Source: Verrucomicrobiaceae bacterium (GTDB lineage: Bacteria > Verrucomicrobiota > Verrucomicrobiia > Verrucomicrobiales > Verrucomicrobiaceae). From it: a stretch of 64,000 nt of DNA. The stretch covers positions 434,001 through 498,000 of the forward strand of contig JABTUN010000004.1 of NCBI GenBank assembly GCA_015075365.1. Direction: 5' to 3'. Position numbers and translations under genes: made by a program. The notes beneath the pieces were generated by a model that was not told the DNA's origin, ran no database searches, and was given only the letters and a program-made list of their open reading frames with translations. Below are positions 8,366 through 17,021 of the stretch, in pieces. How positions within the stretch are numbered: position 1 is the stretch's first letter; each line of letters starts with the position of its first letter.

Positions 8366-9184
8366 GTGAAAGCGATTTTACCCATCTTCCCCGCCCTTTT
8401 CCTTCTAGGCATCCTGGTAGCATGCAAAAAGCCTGCGGAAAATGCCGCTCACAGCGGTTCCGCGCGCCCTGCGCACTGGGGTTACGAAGGAAAAGACGGC
8501 CCTGAATACTGGCCGACACTGAATCCGGCGTATGCGGCCTGTGGCGAGGGGAAGAACCAGTCGCCCATCAACATCACGCAGAGCGCTGCCGGGAATGCGA
8601 ATTCTTGGAAGTTCGACTACAAGACCACCTCGCTCAAAATCGCGCATCACGAGCATGTCACGGACATTGTGGACAACGGCCACACGATCCAGGTGAGCGT
8701 GGATGGCGGCAGCACGCTGACCACGGAGCGCGGTGTTTACACGCTGAAGCAGTTTCATTTCCACACGCCCAGCGAGCACACGATCGACGGCAGTCATTTC
8801 CCGATGGAGATGCACTTCGTGCATCAGAGCGTGGAAGGGAAGTTTGCGGTGGTGTCCGCGCTTTTTCAGGAGGGCGAGGAGAATGTGAACCTGGCCAAGA
8901 TCATCGCACATCTGCCGAAGGCCAAGGGAGACGCGGCGCACAAGCCCGAGGTACAGTTCGACCTGGCCTTCCATCTCCCGGAAAGAAAGGCCGCGTACAC
9001 TTACATGGGATCCCTGACCACGCCGCCATGCACGGAATCCGTGGAGTGGCTGGTGTTTCGTGATCCGGTCCCCGCGAGCAAGGCGCAACTGGAGGCCTTC
9101 GCAAGCCGCCTGAGCCCGAGCAACCGCCCGACGCAGCCGCTCAACGGACGCCTCATCGGCAACCGCACGGCGGTGAACAAGTGA
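8366..9184 (+). CDS. Alpha-type carbonic anhydrase, lipoprotein
   Basis: 272 residues from a GTG at 8366, chosen because GGGGAGG lies eight bases upstream and the product then starts with a lipoprotein signal (lipobox LVAC, Cys20). The enzyme interconverts CO2 and bicarbonate, here probably anchored in the periplasm or outer membrane. Alpha-family motifs: HWGYEG, NQSPINI, QFHFHTPSEH (zinc ligands His131 and His133), MEMHFVH (third ligand His150) and LTTPPCTESVEW. A longer TTG-started frame from 8282 would run through the operator palindrome. It is the first gene of a likely unit with the porin, kinase and regulator that follow. Confidence 0.95.
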   Translation: MKAILPIFPALFLLGILVACKKPAENAAHSGSARPAHWGYEGKDGPEYWPTLNPAYAACGEGKNQSPINITQSAAGNANSWKFDYKTTSLKIAHHEHVTDIVDNGHTIQVSVDGGSTLTTERGVYTLKQFHFHTPSEHTIDGSHFPMEMHFVHQSVEGKFAVVSALFQEGEENVNLAKIIAHLPKAKGDAAHKPEVQFDLAFHLPERKAAYTYMGSLTTPPCTESVEWLVFRDPVPASKAQLEAFASRLSPSNRPTQPLNGRLIGNRTAVNK

Positions 9185-9218
9185 CTCCGTGGACCGCCCG
9201 GTGCCATCCCTTCAAGCT

Positions 9219-10664
9219 ATGAAAAGAGGTCGCCACGTCATCACTTCGCTGTGCGTCATGTTGCTCGGTGCGCTTGGCACGCCCGCAACCGGTGCGGAAA
9301 GCGAGGCCGCTGAACTGGCTCGTTTACGCGCGACGGTGGCCCAGATGGAAAAGATGATGCAGCGGATGCAGGGGCAGATCGCCGAACTGCAACGTAAAAG
9401 CTCCGCTCCTGCCGCCAAACCGCTTCCTCCTCAAACAGCGAAGCCGGCGCAACCCAAACCGGTTCCAGACACGCACCAGCTCAGTGATGCGAAGTCCACA
9501 ATGCGGCATCGCGACACCGTGACGGGTGACAACCTCTCCGCTCCCCGGCCTGGGAACGCGCCGATCGACCCGAGCTACAAAGGTTTCATGCAGATTCCTG
9601 ATACCAGCACCTGGATCAAGCTGGGCGGATACGCGAAGGTGGACTCCATCGTGGATTCCACGAGGATGGGGAATCCGAACAAGTTCACCACCAGTGGCAT
9701 TCCGGTCGAAGGCGAGGCCAATTTCGGCAAAAGCCAGGAATACGGGCTGCATGCGAAGCAGAGCCGCTTCAATGCGGAACTGCGCACGCCATCGCCCTTC
9801 GGATCCGTGCGCTACTTTTACGAAAACGATTTCTTCGGAGAGAGCGCCAGTCCTGACATGACGTACAACCTGCGCCACTTTTACGGCCAGGTGGCGAATG
9901 TCACCGTGGGCCACACTTGGACCACTTTCTTCGATCCAGACAGCATCCCGGACACGCTCGACTTCGCTGGTCCCGGTGTGCAGTCCATCCTGCGCCAGCC
10001 GCAGGTGCGCTACACCTTTTCTCCGATCGCGGACCACATGCATGTGGCTCTGGCCGTGGAGCAGCCGAAGAGTGACATCGGAGCGCTGCCCGCCGGAGCC
10101 ACGACGCGCACGTCGATGCCGGATTTCACGGGCCATTGGCGTCTGGAAGGGGAAGCCGGCCATGTGCAGGTGAGCGGTCTGGCACGTTCCCTGGCCTGGG
10201 AGGGCGCGGCGGGCATGGGTGACTCCGCCTTCGCGTGGGGTGCGAATATTTCCGGCGTGCTCCACACGACGAAAAGAGACAGTGTGGTGGCGGGGCTTAC
10301 GGTTGGCGACGGCATCGGCCGCTACATGCAGGATTTGCCGGCCGGCAGCGGCGCGGTGGTGGATACGGCTGGACGCCTCAACACGCTGTCCGGCTGGGGC
10401 GGGCATGTGGGCTATCGTCACTTTTGGAGCGAGCGCTGGCGCTCCGAGTTCAGCGTGGGCTGCATCGACATGGAAACGGCGGGCGAACAAGGGCCGAAGG
10501 CTTATGACCGCACGCTGTATTCCGAAGTGAACCTGATCTGGGCGCCCTCGAAGCGTTTTTATGTCGGCCTGGGTTATCTCTATGGCTCCAAGACGACACG
10601 TGACGGCAGCGAGGGTGACGCGCACCGCGTGCAGCTCAGCATGCAGTTCAAGCTCTTCGAGTAA
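9219..10664 (+). CDS. DcaP-like trimeric outer-membrane porin
   Basis: 481 residues from the ATG at 9219. After the signal peptide (ending near TPATGAES), a short coiled coil (about residues 28-60: ELARLRATVAQMEKMMQRMQGQIAEL) precedes a Pro-rich linker. The barrel starts at GFMQIPDTSTWIKLGGYAKVD, a hallmark of DcaP porins, which form trimers with a periplasmic coiled coil and pass anionic solutes. The barrel ends in ..QLSMQFKLFE. It lies 34 bases after the carbonic anhydrase gene, so both are probably expressed together. A GTG start ten codons earlier is possible but would precede the signal peptide with charged residues. Confidence 0.85.
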   Translation: MKRGRHVITSLCVMLLGALGTPATGAESEAAELARLRATVAQMEKMMQRMQGQIAELQRKSSAPAAKPLPPQTAKPAQPKPVPDTHQLSDAKSTMRHRDTVTGDNLSAPRPGNAPIDPSYKGFMQIPDTSTWIKLGGYAKVDSIVDSTRMGNPNKFTTSGIPVEGEANFGKSQEYGLHAKQSRFNAELRTPSPFGSVRYFYENDFFGESASPDMTYNLRHFYGQVANVTVGHTWTTFFDPDSIPDTLDFAGPGVQSILRQPQVRYTFSPIADHMHVALAVEQPKSDIGALPAGATTRTSMPDFTGHWRLEGEAGHVQVSGLARSLAWEGAAGMGDSAFAWGANISGVLHTTKRDSVVAGLTVGDGIGRYMQDLPAGSGAVVDTAGRLNTLSGWGGHVGYRHFWSERWRSEFSVGCIDMETAGEQGPKAYDRTLYSEVNLIWAPSKRFYVGLGYLYGSKTTRDGSEGDAHRVQLSMQFKLFE

Positions 10665-10724
10665 GACCATCCGCGGGCGAGAATCTGATTGTTTGGCCGC
10701 AGCGTTGGTGCTTGAAGGAAGGCT

Positions 10725-12551
10725 GTGAATTTGATCACCATTCTTTGGTCCATGGCGGCAGCTGTTTCGCTGTCCGTGGGAGTGATTCATGGGATGGTCT
10801 GGCTCTCCGACCGCAAGGTGCGCGCGGAGCTGTGGTTCGCGCTGGCGGCGGTCTGCATGTCCGCCTACCCGTTTTTTGACATGGCAATGATGCGCGCCAC
10901 GACGGGGGCGGCCTATGGGGAGGCGGCGCGGTGGGCGCTGCTGCCGATCGCGCTGATGACGGCGGCGATTTTGATGCTGGTGCATGCGCACATGGGCACC
11001 GGCAGGCGCTGGCTGCTCATTGCCGCGCTGGGCAGCAGGCTGGCGGCCATCGTAGTGAACATGGTCTGCCCCCAGGGGCTGTTCTTTGACTCGATCGAGG
11101 GTGTGAAGACGGTCACACTGCTCGGTGAGGCCGTTTCCCTGCCTGTGGGTGTGCCGGGCCGGTGGATGTGGGTGGAGCACCTCGGCGCGGTGATTTGGAT
11201 CGGCTACATCACGGACGCCTCGGCGAGACTGTGGCGCAGGGGAGACAAGGAGGGCCGCCGACGCGTCGTGATGATCGGGGGAGGCATCCTGCTGGTGCTC
11301 GTCGCAGGGCTGGTGCAGGCATCCCTGGTGGTCGAGCAGGTCATTTCGATGCCGGTGATGGTGACTCCCTTCTTCACGTTGTTGATCCTCGCGATGGGGT
11401 TTGAACTGAGCCGGGACGTGCTGCGTGCCGCGCAGTTGTCGCACAGTCTTGCCGAGAGTGAGAAGCGTCTGGGACTCGCCGCCACGGCGGCTCAACTGGC
11501 GCTGTGGGAATGGGATCTTCGCACAAATCTGATCTGGGTTTCCAATGAAGGACGGCGGATCTACGGTGTCGGGCCGGATGAGATCATCGACTTCCCCCGT
11601 TTTGTGGCCACGCTGCATCCGGAGGACCGTGACATGGTGGCGGCGGAAGTGGACAAGACGATGTCTGGAACGGGGTTGTTCTCTGCTGAATACCGGGTGG
11701 CGCTGCCAGATGGAAAAGAACGTTGGGTGGCCGCCACCGGCCGGTTTGAGCGGGATGAAAAGGGTCGTGCTTTGCTTCTGCGCGGCGTGTCGATGGACAT
11801 CACGGAGCGGAAACGCTCTGAGCAGGAGCTCATGCAAAAGCGCCAGGATCTGACGCATCTTTCCCGCGTGAGCATGCTGGGAGAGCTTGCGGGCACGATT
11901 GCGCATGAGCTCAATCAACCTTTGGCCGCGATGCTGAGCAACTCGCAGGTCGGACGCGGCATGTTTGACGCGCCCAATCCGGACATGAAGGAGCTGGCGG
12001 CCATCCTGGAGGACATCACCTCGGATGCGAAACGTGCCGGGAGCATCATCCACGGCATGCGTGCCATGTTTAAAAAGGAGTCGCTCGTCGAAAGGCAGCC
12101 GGTGAGCCTGAATGACGCGGTGAACCAGGTGTGCGGCCTGTTGCACAGTGAAATTGTGGTTCGAAAGGCGAAGGTCGTGCTGTCCCTGGCGGAATCCCTG
12201 CCGGAGGTGATGGCGGGGCGCGTGGAGATCCAGCAGGTGCTCATCAATCTCGTGCTCAACAGCCTGGACGCGATCAAAGCAGCCGGAAACAGCCACGGCC
12301 AGGTCCACATCACCACGGAGCATCGGGATGGCCGTGTCATCGTCAGCGTGTCAGACAACGGGCCGGGCATCACGCCGGAGATACAGGCGCGATTGTTTGA
12401 AGCATTTGCCACTTCCAAGCCGGGCGGGCTGGGACTCGGCCTCGCCATCAGCATGGGCATCATCAAGAACTTCGAGGGTGAGCTGACGGGCGGCAACCAG
12501 CCTGGAGGCGGCGCGGTGTTTTGCATCTCGCTGCCGGTGGCCGGGAAGTGA
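10725..12551 (+). CDS. Membrane PAS sensor histidine kinase, FixL/NtrB type
   Basis: 608 residues from a GTG with AAGGAAGG three bases upstream. About seven hydrophobic segments fill residues 5-230. A PAS domain follows (about 250-365: LGLAATAAQLALWEWDLRTN...GVSMDITERK), then a HisKA domain (GTIAHELNQPL, phosphoacceptor His394) and an HATPase_c domain (SDNGPGI, GGLGLGLAIS). Kinases with this transmitter commonly pair with FixJ-type regulators, and one follows 66 bases later. The transmitter is almost identical to that of the kinase at 18112 (both read HELNQPLAAMLSNSQVG, then KRAG.IIHGMRAMFKKE), so they may share a partner. The signal sensed is unknown. Confidence 0.93.
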   Translation: MNLITILWSMAAAVSLSVGVIHGMVWLSDRKVRAELWFALAAVCMSAYPFFDMAMMRATTGAAYGEAARWALLPIALMTAAILMLVHAHMGTGRRWLLIAALGSRLAAIVVNMVCPQGLFFDSIEGVKTVTLLGEAVSLPVGVPGRWMWVEHLGAVIWIGYITDASARLWRRGDKEGRRRVVMIGGGILLVLVAGLVQASLVVEQVISMPVMVTPFFTLLILAMGFELSRDVLRAAQLSHSLAESEKRLGLAATAAQLALWEWDLRTNLIWVSNEGRRIYGVGPDEIIDFPRFVATLHPEDRDMVAAEVDKTMSGTGLFSAEYRVALPDGKERWVAATGRFERDEKGRALLLRGVSMDITERKRSEQELMQKRQDLTHLSRVSMLGELAGTIAHELNQPLAAMLSNSQVGRGMFDAPNPDMKELAAILEDITSDAKRAGSIIHGMRAMFKKESLVERQPVSLNDAVNQVCGLLHSEIVVRKAKVVLSLAESLPEVMAGRVEIQQVLINLVLNSLDAIKAAGNSHGQVHITTEHRDGRVIVSVSDNGPGITPEIQARLFEAFATSKPGGLGLGLAISMGIIKNFEGELTGGNQPGGGAVFCISLPVAGK

Positions 12552-12617
12552 AAGCATCTGACGAAAATGCCGCTTGCGGGCAAAACGGGTGCCGCGAAAG
12601 GATGATGCATTCTCCTG

Positions 12618-13265
12618 ATGAGTCCTGAACCTCCCACCGTTTTCATCGTGGATGACGATCCCTCCGTCTGCCGCAGCCTGGCACGTCTGGCGCGTCAGGC
12701 GGGGTTGAATGCGGAAACGTTTGGCTCGGCGGAGGAGTTCTTGCGGTTGCAGACCGAGCCTCTGACGCGACCAGCCTGCGCCGTGGTGGACCTGCACATG
12801 CCCGGTCTCAGCGGCATCGAACTCCAAAAACGTCTTTGCGAGAGCCAGGCCGCCTGCCCGGTGATCTTCATCAGCGGGAATGGCGACATCCCGTCCACCG
12901 TGCAGGCCATGCGACAGGGTGCGGTCACTTTCCTGACCAAACCTTTCGACACCCGCGATCTGTTGAGCGCCATCGACGAGGCGCTGCGCAAGCACCGTGC
13001 CTCGTTGGTGGCTGATCACCGTGCGAGCGCGATCACCGCCCGCATGAAAGAGCTCACGGACCGGGAAATCGAAGTCATGGCGTGGATCATCACCGGGGCG
13101 TTGAACAAACAGATCGCGGCCGAGCTCAAGGTCGTTGAAAAAACGGTGAAGGTGCATCGTGCCCGCGTGCTGGAAAAGATGCAGGTCTCCTCGGTGGCCG
13201 AGCTTGTCCGCGCGTGCGCGGTGGTGAATTTTGCTCCGGCAAAACCGGTGACGCCTGCGGCGTGA
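12618..13265 (+). CDS. FixJ-family response regulator
   Basis: 215 residues. The receiver domain (1-125) has the acidic pocket VDDD (11-14), phosphoacceptor Asp58 in VVDLHMPGLSG and the conserved Lys108 in FLTKPFD. A LuxR/GerE-type helix-turn-helix fills about residues 145-205 (LTDREIEVMAWIITGALNKQIAAELKV...TVKVHRARVLEKM). The KQIA and TVKVHR features are typical of FixJ/TodT-type transcription activators. It sits directly after its likely cognate kinase. It is the best local candidate to bind the 7-2-7 palindromes, one of which starts 14 bases after its stop codon; that link is inference. Confidence 0.94.
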   Translation: MSPEPPTVFIVDDDPSVCRSLARLARQAGLNAETFGSAEEFLRLQTEPLTRPACAVVDLHMPGLSGIELQKRLCESQAACPVIFISGNGDIPSTVQAMRQGAVTFLTKPFDTRDLLSAIDEALRKHRASLVADHRASAITARMKELTDREIEVMAWIITGALNKQIAAELKVVEKTVKVHRARVLEKMQVSSVAELVRACAVVNFAPAKPVTPAA

Positions 13266-13278
13266 CGACGCGCCTTTG

Positions 13279-13294
13279 TTGGCCCAAGGTCCAA
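13279..13294 (+). promoter_or_regulatory. 7-2-7 palindrome, operator copy 2
   Basis: TTGGCCC-AA-GGTCCAA, followed by TAGC, with one mismatch from perfect symmetry. It lies between the FixJ-type regulator and the stand-alone receiver gene and ends 39 bases before the receiver ATG. It may head the unit receiver - outer-membrane protein - SYLF - sulfatase - DUF4105. Confidence 0.7.
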
Positions 13295-13333
13295 TAGCGG
13301 CGTTCACCCGGTCCGGCCAGAGTGGGACCGCAA

Positions 13334-13771
13334 ATGCCCACCAAACGGCCCACCATAGTTCTGATTGATGACGACGCGAGCGTCCGCCGTGCGCTGGGGC
13401 GTGTCATGACCTCCGCCGGGCTGGATTACCTCGCCTTCGAGTCAGCGGATGAGTTTCTCGCCAGCGCTCTCGTGGTGAAATCCGGCTGCATTGTGGCTGA
13501 TATGACGCTGCCGGGACTCAGCGGTCTGGATCTGAAGCACGCGCTCAATGCCAGGCAGTCGCGGCTGCCGCTCATCTTTCTCACCGCGCACGACACAACG
13601 GAGTCGCGTGCCGCGGCTCATGAAGCCGGTGCCGAGGGTTACTTCCGCAAGCCCGTGGACACCCAGGCGCTGCTCGACGCCATCCACTGGGCGCTCAACG
13701 AACAGCAAACCTCCAGCCCGATCCCCTCAACCCAGCCACAACCACAAACCGCCGACACACCGATCCCATGA
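13334..13771 (+). CDS. Stand-alone receiver (CheY-like) protein, FixJ-receiver type
   Basis: 145 residues from the ATG at 13334. The receiver is complete: IDDD (11-14), phosphoacceptor Asp56 in VADMTLPGLSG, and a Lys in YFRKPVD. Only a Pro/Thr/Gln-rich tail follows (SSPIPSTQPQPQTADTPIP), with no output domain. The receiver resembles those of FixJ-type regulators. Possible roles are a phosphate sink, or a competitor of the FixJ-type regulator for the two local kinases. Its stop overlaps the ATG of the next gene (ATGA), so translation is coupled to an outer-membrane protein. A GTG at 13322 is an alternative start. Confidence 0.88.
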   Translation: MPTKRPTIVLIDDDASVRRALGRVMTSAGLDYLAFESADEFLASALVVKSGCIVADMTLPGLSGLDLKHALNARQSRLPLIFLTAHDTTESRAAAHEAGAEGYFRKPVDTQALLDAIHWALNEQQTSSPIPSTQPQPQTADTPIP

Positions 13772-14802
13772 AGACAAAACGCACCTCCAACCTTCTAGCC
13801 AGCCTGCTTTTGGGCGTGCTGGCCGTTGGCATTCATCCAGCGCTCGCCGAAATCGGCCACTTTGCGCCCGCCCTCCCCAACATCCGCGACTTTGCCGTGC
13901 CAGAACCAGGCTTTTACGGTGCGCTCCTCAACTACTGGTACTCGACTGACCGCTTGAATAACAGCGGAGGGAACAAAGTGAGCACCCTGACCATCAGTCC
14001 CGGACCTGGACCCGGACTGACTCTCACACCGGATGTGCAGGTGGACATGTATGCCGCGGTGCCCATGTTCATCTGGGTGTCGGACTACAAGATTCTCGGC
14101 GCGAAGTATGCCGCCTACGTTGCACCGACCTTTGCCACCGCCACCATCTCAGCCTCACTTTCGACGCTGCGCGGCCGCGGCAGAGCGGTCAGCGGCAGCT
14201 CGGATTTCGGCCTGGGTGACATGTTTGTGCAGCCGCTGTGGCTGGGCTGGACGAAGAAGCACTTTGACTTTGCGTTTGCCTACGGCTTCTACGCACCCAT
14301 CGGACGCTACGACACCGAGACAGTGACGCTGCCCGTCGTCGGCTCCTTCCAGACCGAGGCCGCGGACAACCTGGGCTATGGTTTCTGGACGAACCAATTT
14401 CAGACGGCGGCCACCTGGTATCCCTGGGAAGACAAGCGCATGGCCGTGGCCGTTGCGCTGACTTATGAGATTCACGGCAAGAAAAGGGACTTTGACTACA
14501 CGCCCGGCAGCCACCTGACGCTCAACTACGGCATCAGCCAGTATCTGCCGCTGACATCCGACCAAAAACTGCTCCTCGAAATCGGCCCCGCCGGCTACAG
14601 CAGCTGGCAGGTGTCGGACGACAAGGGAAGCCATGCCAGAAATCCTGGTGTGCATGACTCAGTCCATGCGGTCGGCGGCCAGCTCGGCCTGACCTATGTG
14701 CCCTGGATGCTCTCGATCAACTTCCGCGGCATGTACGAGTACGCTTCGCGCGACCGGTTCCAAGGTCACTCCTTCGGATTGAACATCGCCAAGAAGTTTT
14801 AA
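13768..14802 (+). CDS. SphA/MetA-like outer-membrane beta-barrel transporter
   Basis: 344 residues with a signal peptide (cleavage near PALA/EIGH, residue 27). The mature protein starts with FAPALPNIRDFAVPEPGFYGALLNYWYSTD and contains many alternating beta strands ending in FGLNIAKKF. This layout matches the phenol-degradation MetA-like / SphA family of outer-membrane proteins (PF13557-like), linked to uptake of hydrophobic compounds. The precise substrate is unknown. Its start codon overlaps the receiver gene stop. Confidence 0.75.
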   Translation: MKTKRTSNLLASLLLGVLAVGIHPALAEIGHFAPALPNIRDFAVPEPGFYGALLNYWYSTDRLNNSGGNKVSTLTISPGPGPGLTLTPDVQVDMYAAVPMFIWVSDYKILGAKYAAYVAPTFATATISASLSTLRGRGRAVSGSSDFGLGDMFVQPLWLGWTKKHFDFAFAYGFYAPIGRYDTETVTLPVVGSFQTEAADNLGYGFWTNQFQTAATWYPWEDKRMAVAVALTYEIHGKKRDFDYTPGSHLTLNYGISQYLPLTSDQKLLLEIGPAGYSSWQVSDDKGSHARNPGVHDSVHAVGGQLGLTYVPWMLSINFRGMYEYASRDRFQGHSFGLNIAKKF

Positions 14803-14827
14803 CCCGCACCAGCACCAGATTCAGACC

Positions 14828-15409
14828 ATGAAATACTCTTTCCAAACCATCGCGCTCTCCGCGCTCGTCGTCATCAGCAGCCTGTTCACCAGCGGGTGTG
14901 CCAGCACGCAGAGTCCCAGCGCGCTAAGCACCAGCGGGCGTGAGATCGCACGTGAATCCCATGCCGCGCTGCGCTGGCTGTATGCCACCAATCCCAAGGC
15001 CCGCGCGCTCGGCCACCATGCCAGGGCCGTGATGGTCTTCCCGAAGATCGTCAAAGGCGGCTTCATGGTGGGCGGCATGGCCGGAAACGGCGCGCTCATG
15101 CGGGGTGGTTCCGTGCGTGAGTTCTACCAGACCGCCGGTTTGTCCTACGGCATGCAGGCAGGCGTGCAGAGCTACGGCTACGCGCTCTTCTTCATGGATG
15201 AGGCGGCTCTTCGATCCGTCAACCAGAGGGATGGATGGGAGATCGGCAGCGCCCCGAGCCTCGTGGTGCTCGACCAGGGGATGGCGGGCTCGCTGAGCAC
15301 CACCACGATCAACAAAGGCATCTACGCCATCTTCTTCAACCAGCAGGGCCTCATGGGCGGCCTCGGCCTCCAGGGCTCCAAGATCACCCGCATCTACCCG
15401 GCGCCCTGA
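14828..15409 (+). CDS. SYLF (Ysc84-like) domain lipoprotein
   Basis: 193 residues. The signal has a lipobox (LFTSGC, Cys near residue 23). The SYLF domain covers about residues 40-190 and includes ARAVMVFPKIVKGGFMVGGMAGNGALM, the FYQTAGLSYGMQAGVQSYG block and GIYAIFFNQQGLMGGLGLQGSKI. SYLF domains bind phosphoinositides in eukaryotes; the bacterial lipoproteins are uncharacterised but probably contact lipid. It lies 25 bases after the barrel protein and 43 bases before the sulfatase, in a tight operon. Confidence 0.92.
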   Translation: MKYSFQTIALSALVVISSLFTSGCASTQSPSALSTSGREIARESHAALRWLYATNPKARALGHHARAVMVFPKIVKGGFMVGGMAGNGALMRGGSVREFYQTAGLSYGMQAGVQSYGYALFFMDEAALRSVNQRDGWEIGSAPSLVVLDQGMAGSLSTTTINKGIYAIFFNQQGLMGGLGLQGSKITRIYPAP

Positions 15410-15452
15410 TGCCTGAACGCTCATCTCAACTCATTCCAACAACACACCCATC

Positions 15453-16940
15453 ATGAAACACATCGGCAAACTCCTGGTGCTCGCCCTCGGCATGGCGCTC
15501 ACCGCCGTCACAGAAACACAGGCCGCGGCCAAACCCAACATCCTCCACATCGTCGCCGACGATCTCGGCTGGAAGGATGTCGGCTTCAATGGAGCCACGG
15601 ACATCAAGACACCGAACCTTGATGCCCTGGCCTCCGGCGGGGCGAAGTTCTCCCAGTTCTACACCCAGTCCATGTGTACGCCCACACGGGCCGCCTTGAT
15701 GACTGGCCGCTATCCCTTCCGCTACGGCCTTCAGACCATCGTCATCCCCGGCCCTGCGGGCTACGGTCTCGACACCACCGAGCACCTGCTGCCGCAGTGC
15801 CTCAAGGACGCCGGCTACACCACCGCCATCATCGGCAAGTGGCACCTCGGCCATGCGGACATCAAATACTGGCCGAGGCAGCGCGGCTTTGACTACCAGT
15901 ACGGCGCCATGATCGGCGAGCTGGACTACTACACGCACAGCGATGCCGGTGTGCTCGACTGGTTCCGCAACAACCAGCCCGTGAAGGAGGAGGGCTACAC
16001 CACCCAGCTCATCGGCAACGATGCGGTGAAGTACATCGGCGAGCAAAGCGCCGACAAGCCCTTCTACCTCTACCTCACCTTCAACGCACCCCACACGCCC
16101 TACCAGGCCCCGCAGGAGTACATCGACCGCTTCAAAAACATCAAGGAGCCGACCCGCCGCACTTATGCAGGCATGGTTTCATGCCTGGATGACGAGATCG
16201 GCCGTGTCATCAGCGCTCTCGACAAAAAAGGCCTGCGTGAAAACACCCTGATCATCTTCCACAGCGACAACGGCGGCACGAAGAATGCCATGTTCGCCGG
16301 CCAGATGACCGATCTCTCCAAAGTCGTGCTGCCCTGCGACAACGGCCCGTATCGCGATGGCAAAGGCTCCCTTTTTGAAGGCGGCAGCCGCGTGGCCGCC
16401 TGTGCCAACTGGCCCGGCCACATCAAGCCGCAGACCGTGGACGGCATCATCCACGCCGTGGACCTCTATCCCACCTTTGCAGCTCTCGCCGGTGCCTCCA
16501 CCGCCAAGTGCAAGCCGCTCGATGGCGTGAACGTCTGGGACACCATCTCCAAGGGCAAGGAATCCCCTCGCACCGAGCTCGTCTATAACGTCGAGCCCTT
16601 CCGTGGCGCTGTCCGTCAGGGTGACTGGAAGATGATCTGGCGCACCTTGATCCCCACCAGCGTGGATCTCTACAACCTCGCTGATGATCCCTACGAGCAG
16701 AACAACGTCGCCTCCAAGCATCCGCTCAAGATTCACGCCATGCAGGCACGTCTGAACGAGCTCGGCAAGGAATCCGCCAAGCCGCTCGCCTTGATGTATG
16801 TCGCCAAAGTCGGCCTCGCCCACGGCAAGCCAAACATGGCCTCTCCTGATGGCAAACAGCCCGCCGCAGAGCCGGTTCATGGTCATTCCATCACTGACGA
16901 GGGCGTCGGCGAGAAGGACATTCACGCCGAACAGAAGTAA
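15453..16940 (+). CDS. Arylsulfatase-type sulfatase, periplasmic
   Basis: 495 residues with a Sec signal peptide (ending near TQAAA, residues 22-26). The sulfatase fold begins KPNILHIVADDLGW, with the metal-binding Asp pair at residues 36-37. The active-site signature CTPTR is at 75-79, where Cys75 would be converted to formylglycine. GKWHLG, DNGG and a late G..SLFEGGSR block are all present. It hydrolyses sulfate esters, but the substrate cannot be told from sequence. Maturation needs a formylglycine-generating enzyme not seen in this window. A sulfatase inside an envelope operon with SYLF and DUF4105 is unusual for polysaccharide use and may point to another sulfated target. Confidence 0.93.
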   Translation: MKHIGKLLVLALGMALTAVTETQAAAKPNILHIVADDLGWKDVGFNGATDIKTPNLDALASGGAKFSQFYTQSMCTPTRAALMTGRYPFRYGLQTIVIPGPAGYGLDTTEHLLPQCLKDAGYTTAIIGKWHLGHADIKYWPRQRGFDYQYGAMIGELDYYTHSDAGVLDWFRNNQPVKEEGYTTQLIGNDAVKYIGEQSADKPFYLYLTFNAPHTPYQAPQEYIDRFKNIKEPTRRTYAGMVSCLDDEIGRVISALDKKGLRENTLIIFHSDNGGTKNAMFAGQMTDLSKVVLPCDNGPYRDGKGSLFEGGSRVAACANWPGHIKPQTVDGIIHAVDLYPTFAALAGASTAKCKPLDGVNVWDTISKGKESPRTELVYNVEPFRGAVRQGDWKMIWRTLIPTSVDLYNLADDPYEQNNVASKHPLKIHAMQARLNELGKESAKPLALMYVAKVGLAHGKPNMASPDGKQPAAEPVHGHSITDEGVGEKDIHAEQK

Positions 16941-16953
16941 ACCATTCATCGGA

Positions 16954-16995
16954 GGAAACGGGGACATCAGGTCGCGAGGCCGGGTCTCCGTTTCC
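16954..16995 (+). terminator. Possible stem-loop terminator after the sulfatase gene
   Basis: GGAAACGGGGA (16954-16964) can pair with TCTCCGTTTCC (16985-16995) with one G-T pair, around a 20-base loop. TTCGCTGTTTTC follows. The long loop makes this weak. Confidence 0.35.
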
Positions 16996-17021
16996 TTCGC
17001 TGTTTTCACGCCACACGATCC

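Noticed and set aside
10693..10708. TTGGCCGCAGCGTTGG before the PAS kinase
   Set aside because: The left half matches but the right half is not its inverse, so it is not a palindrome of this family.
9324..12323. 999-codon open frame on the minus strand
   Set aside because: It is antisense to the DcaP-like porin and the PAS kinase, both with clear family motifs. Its product is His/Arg/Gln-rich with no domain, as expected for an antisense frame in high-GC DNA.
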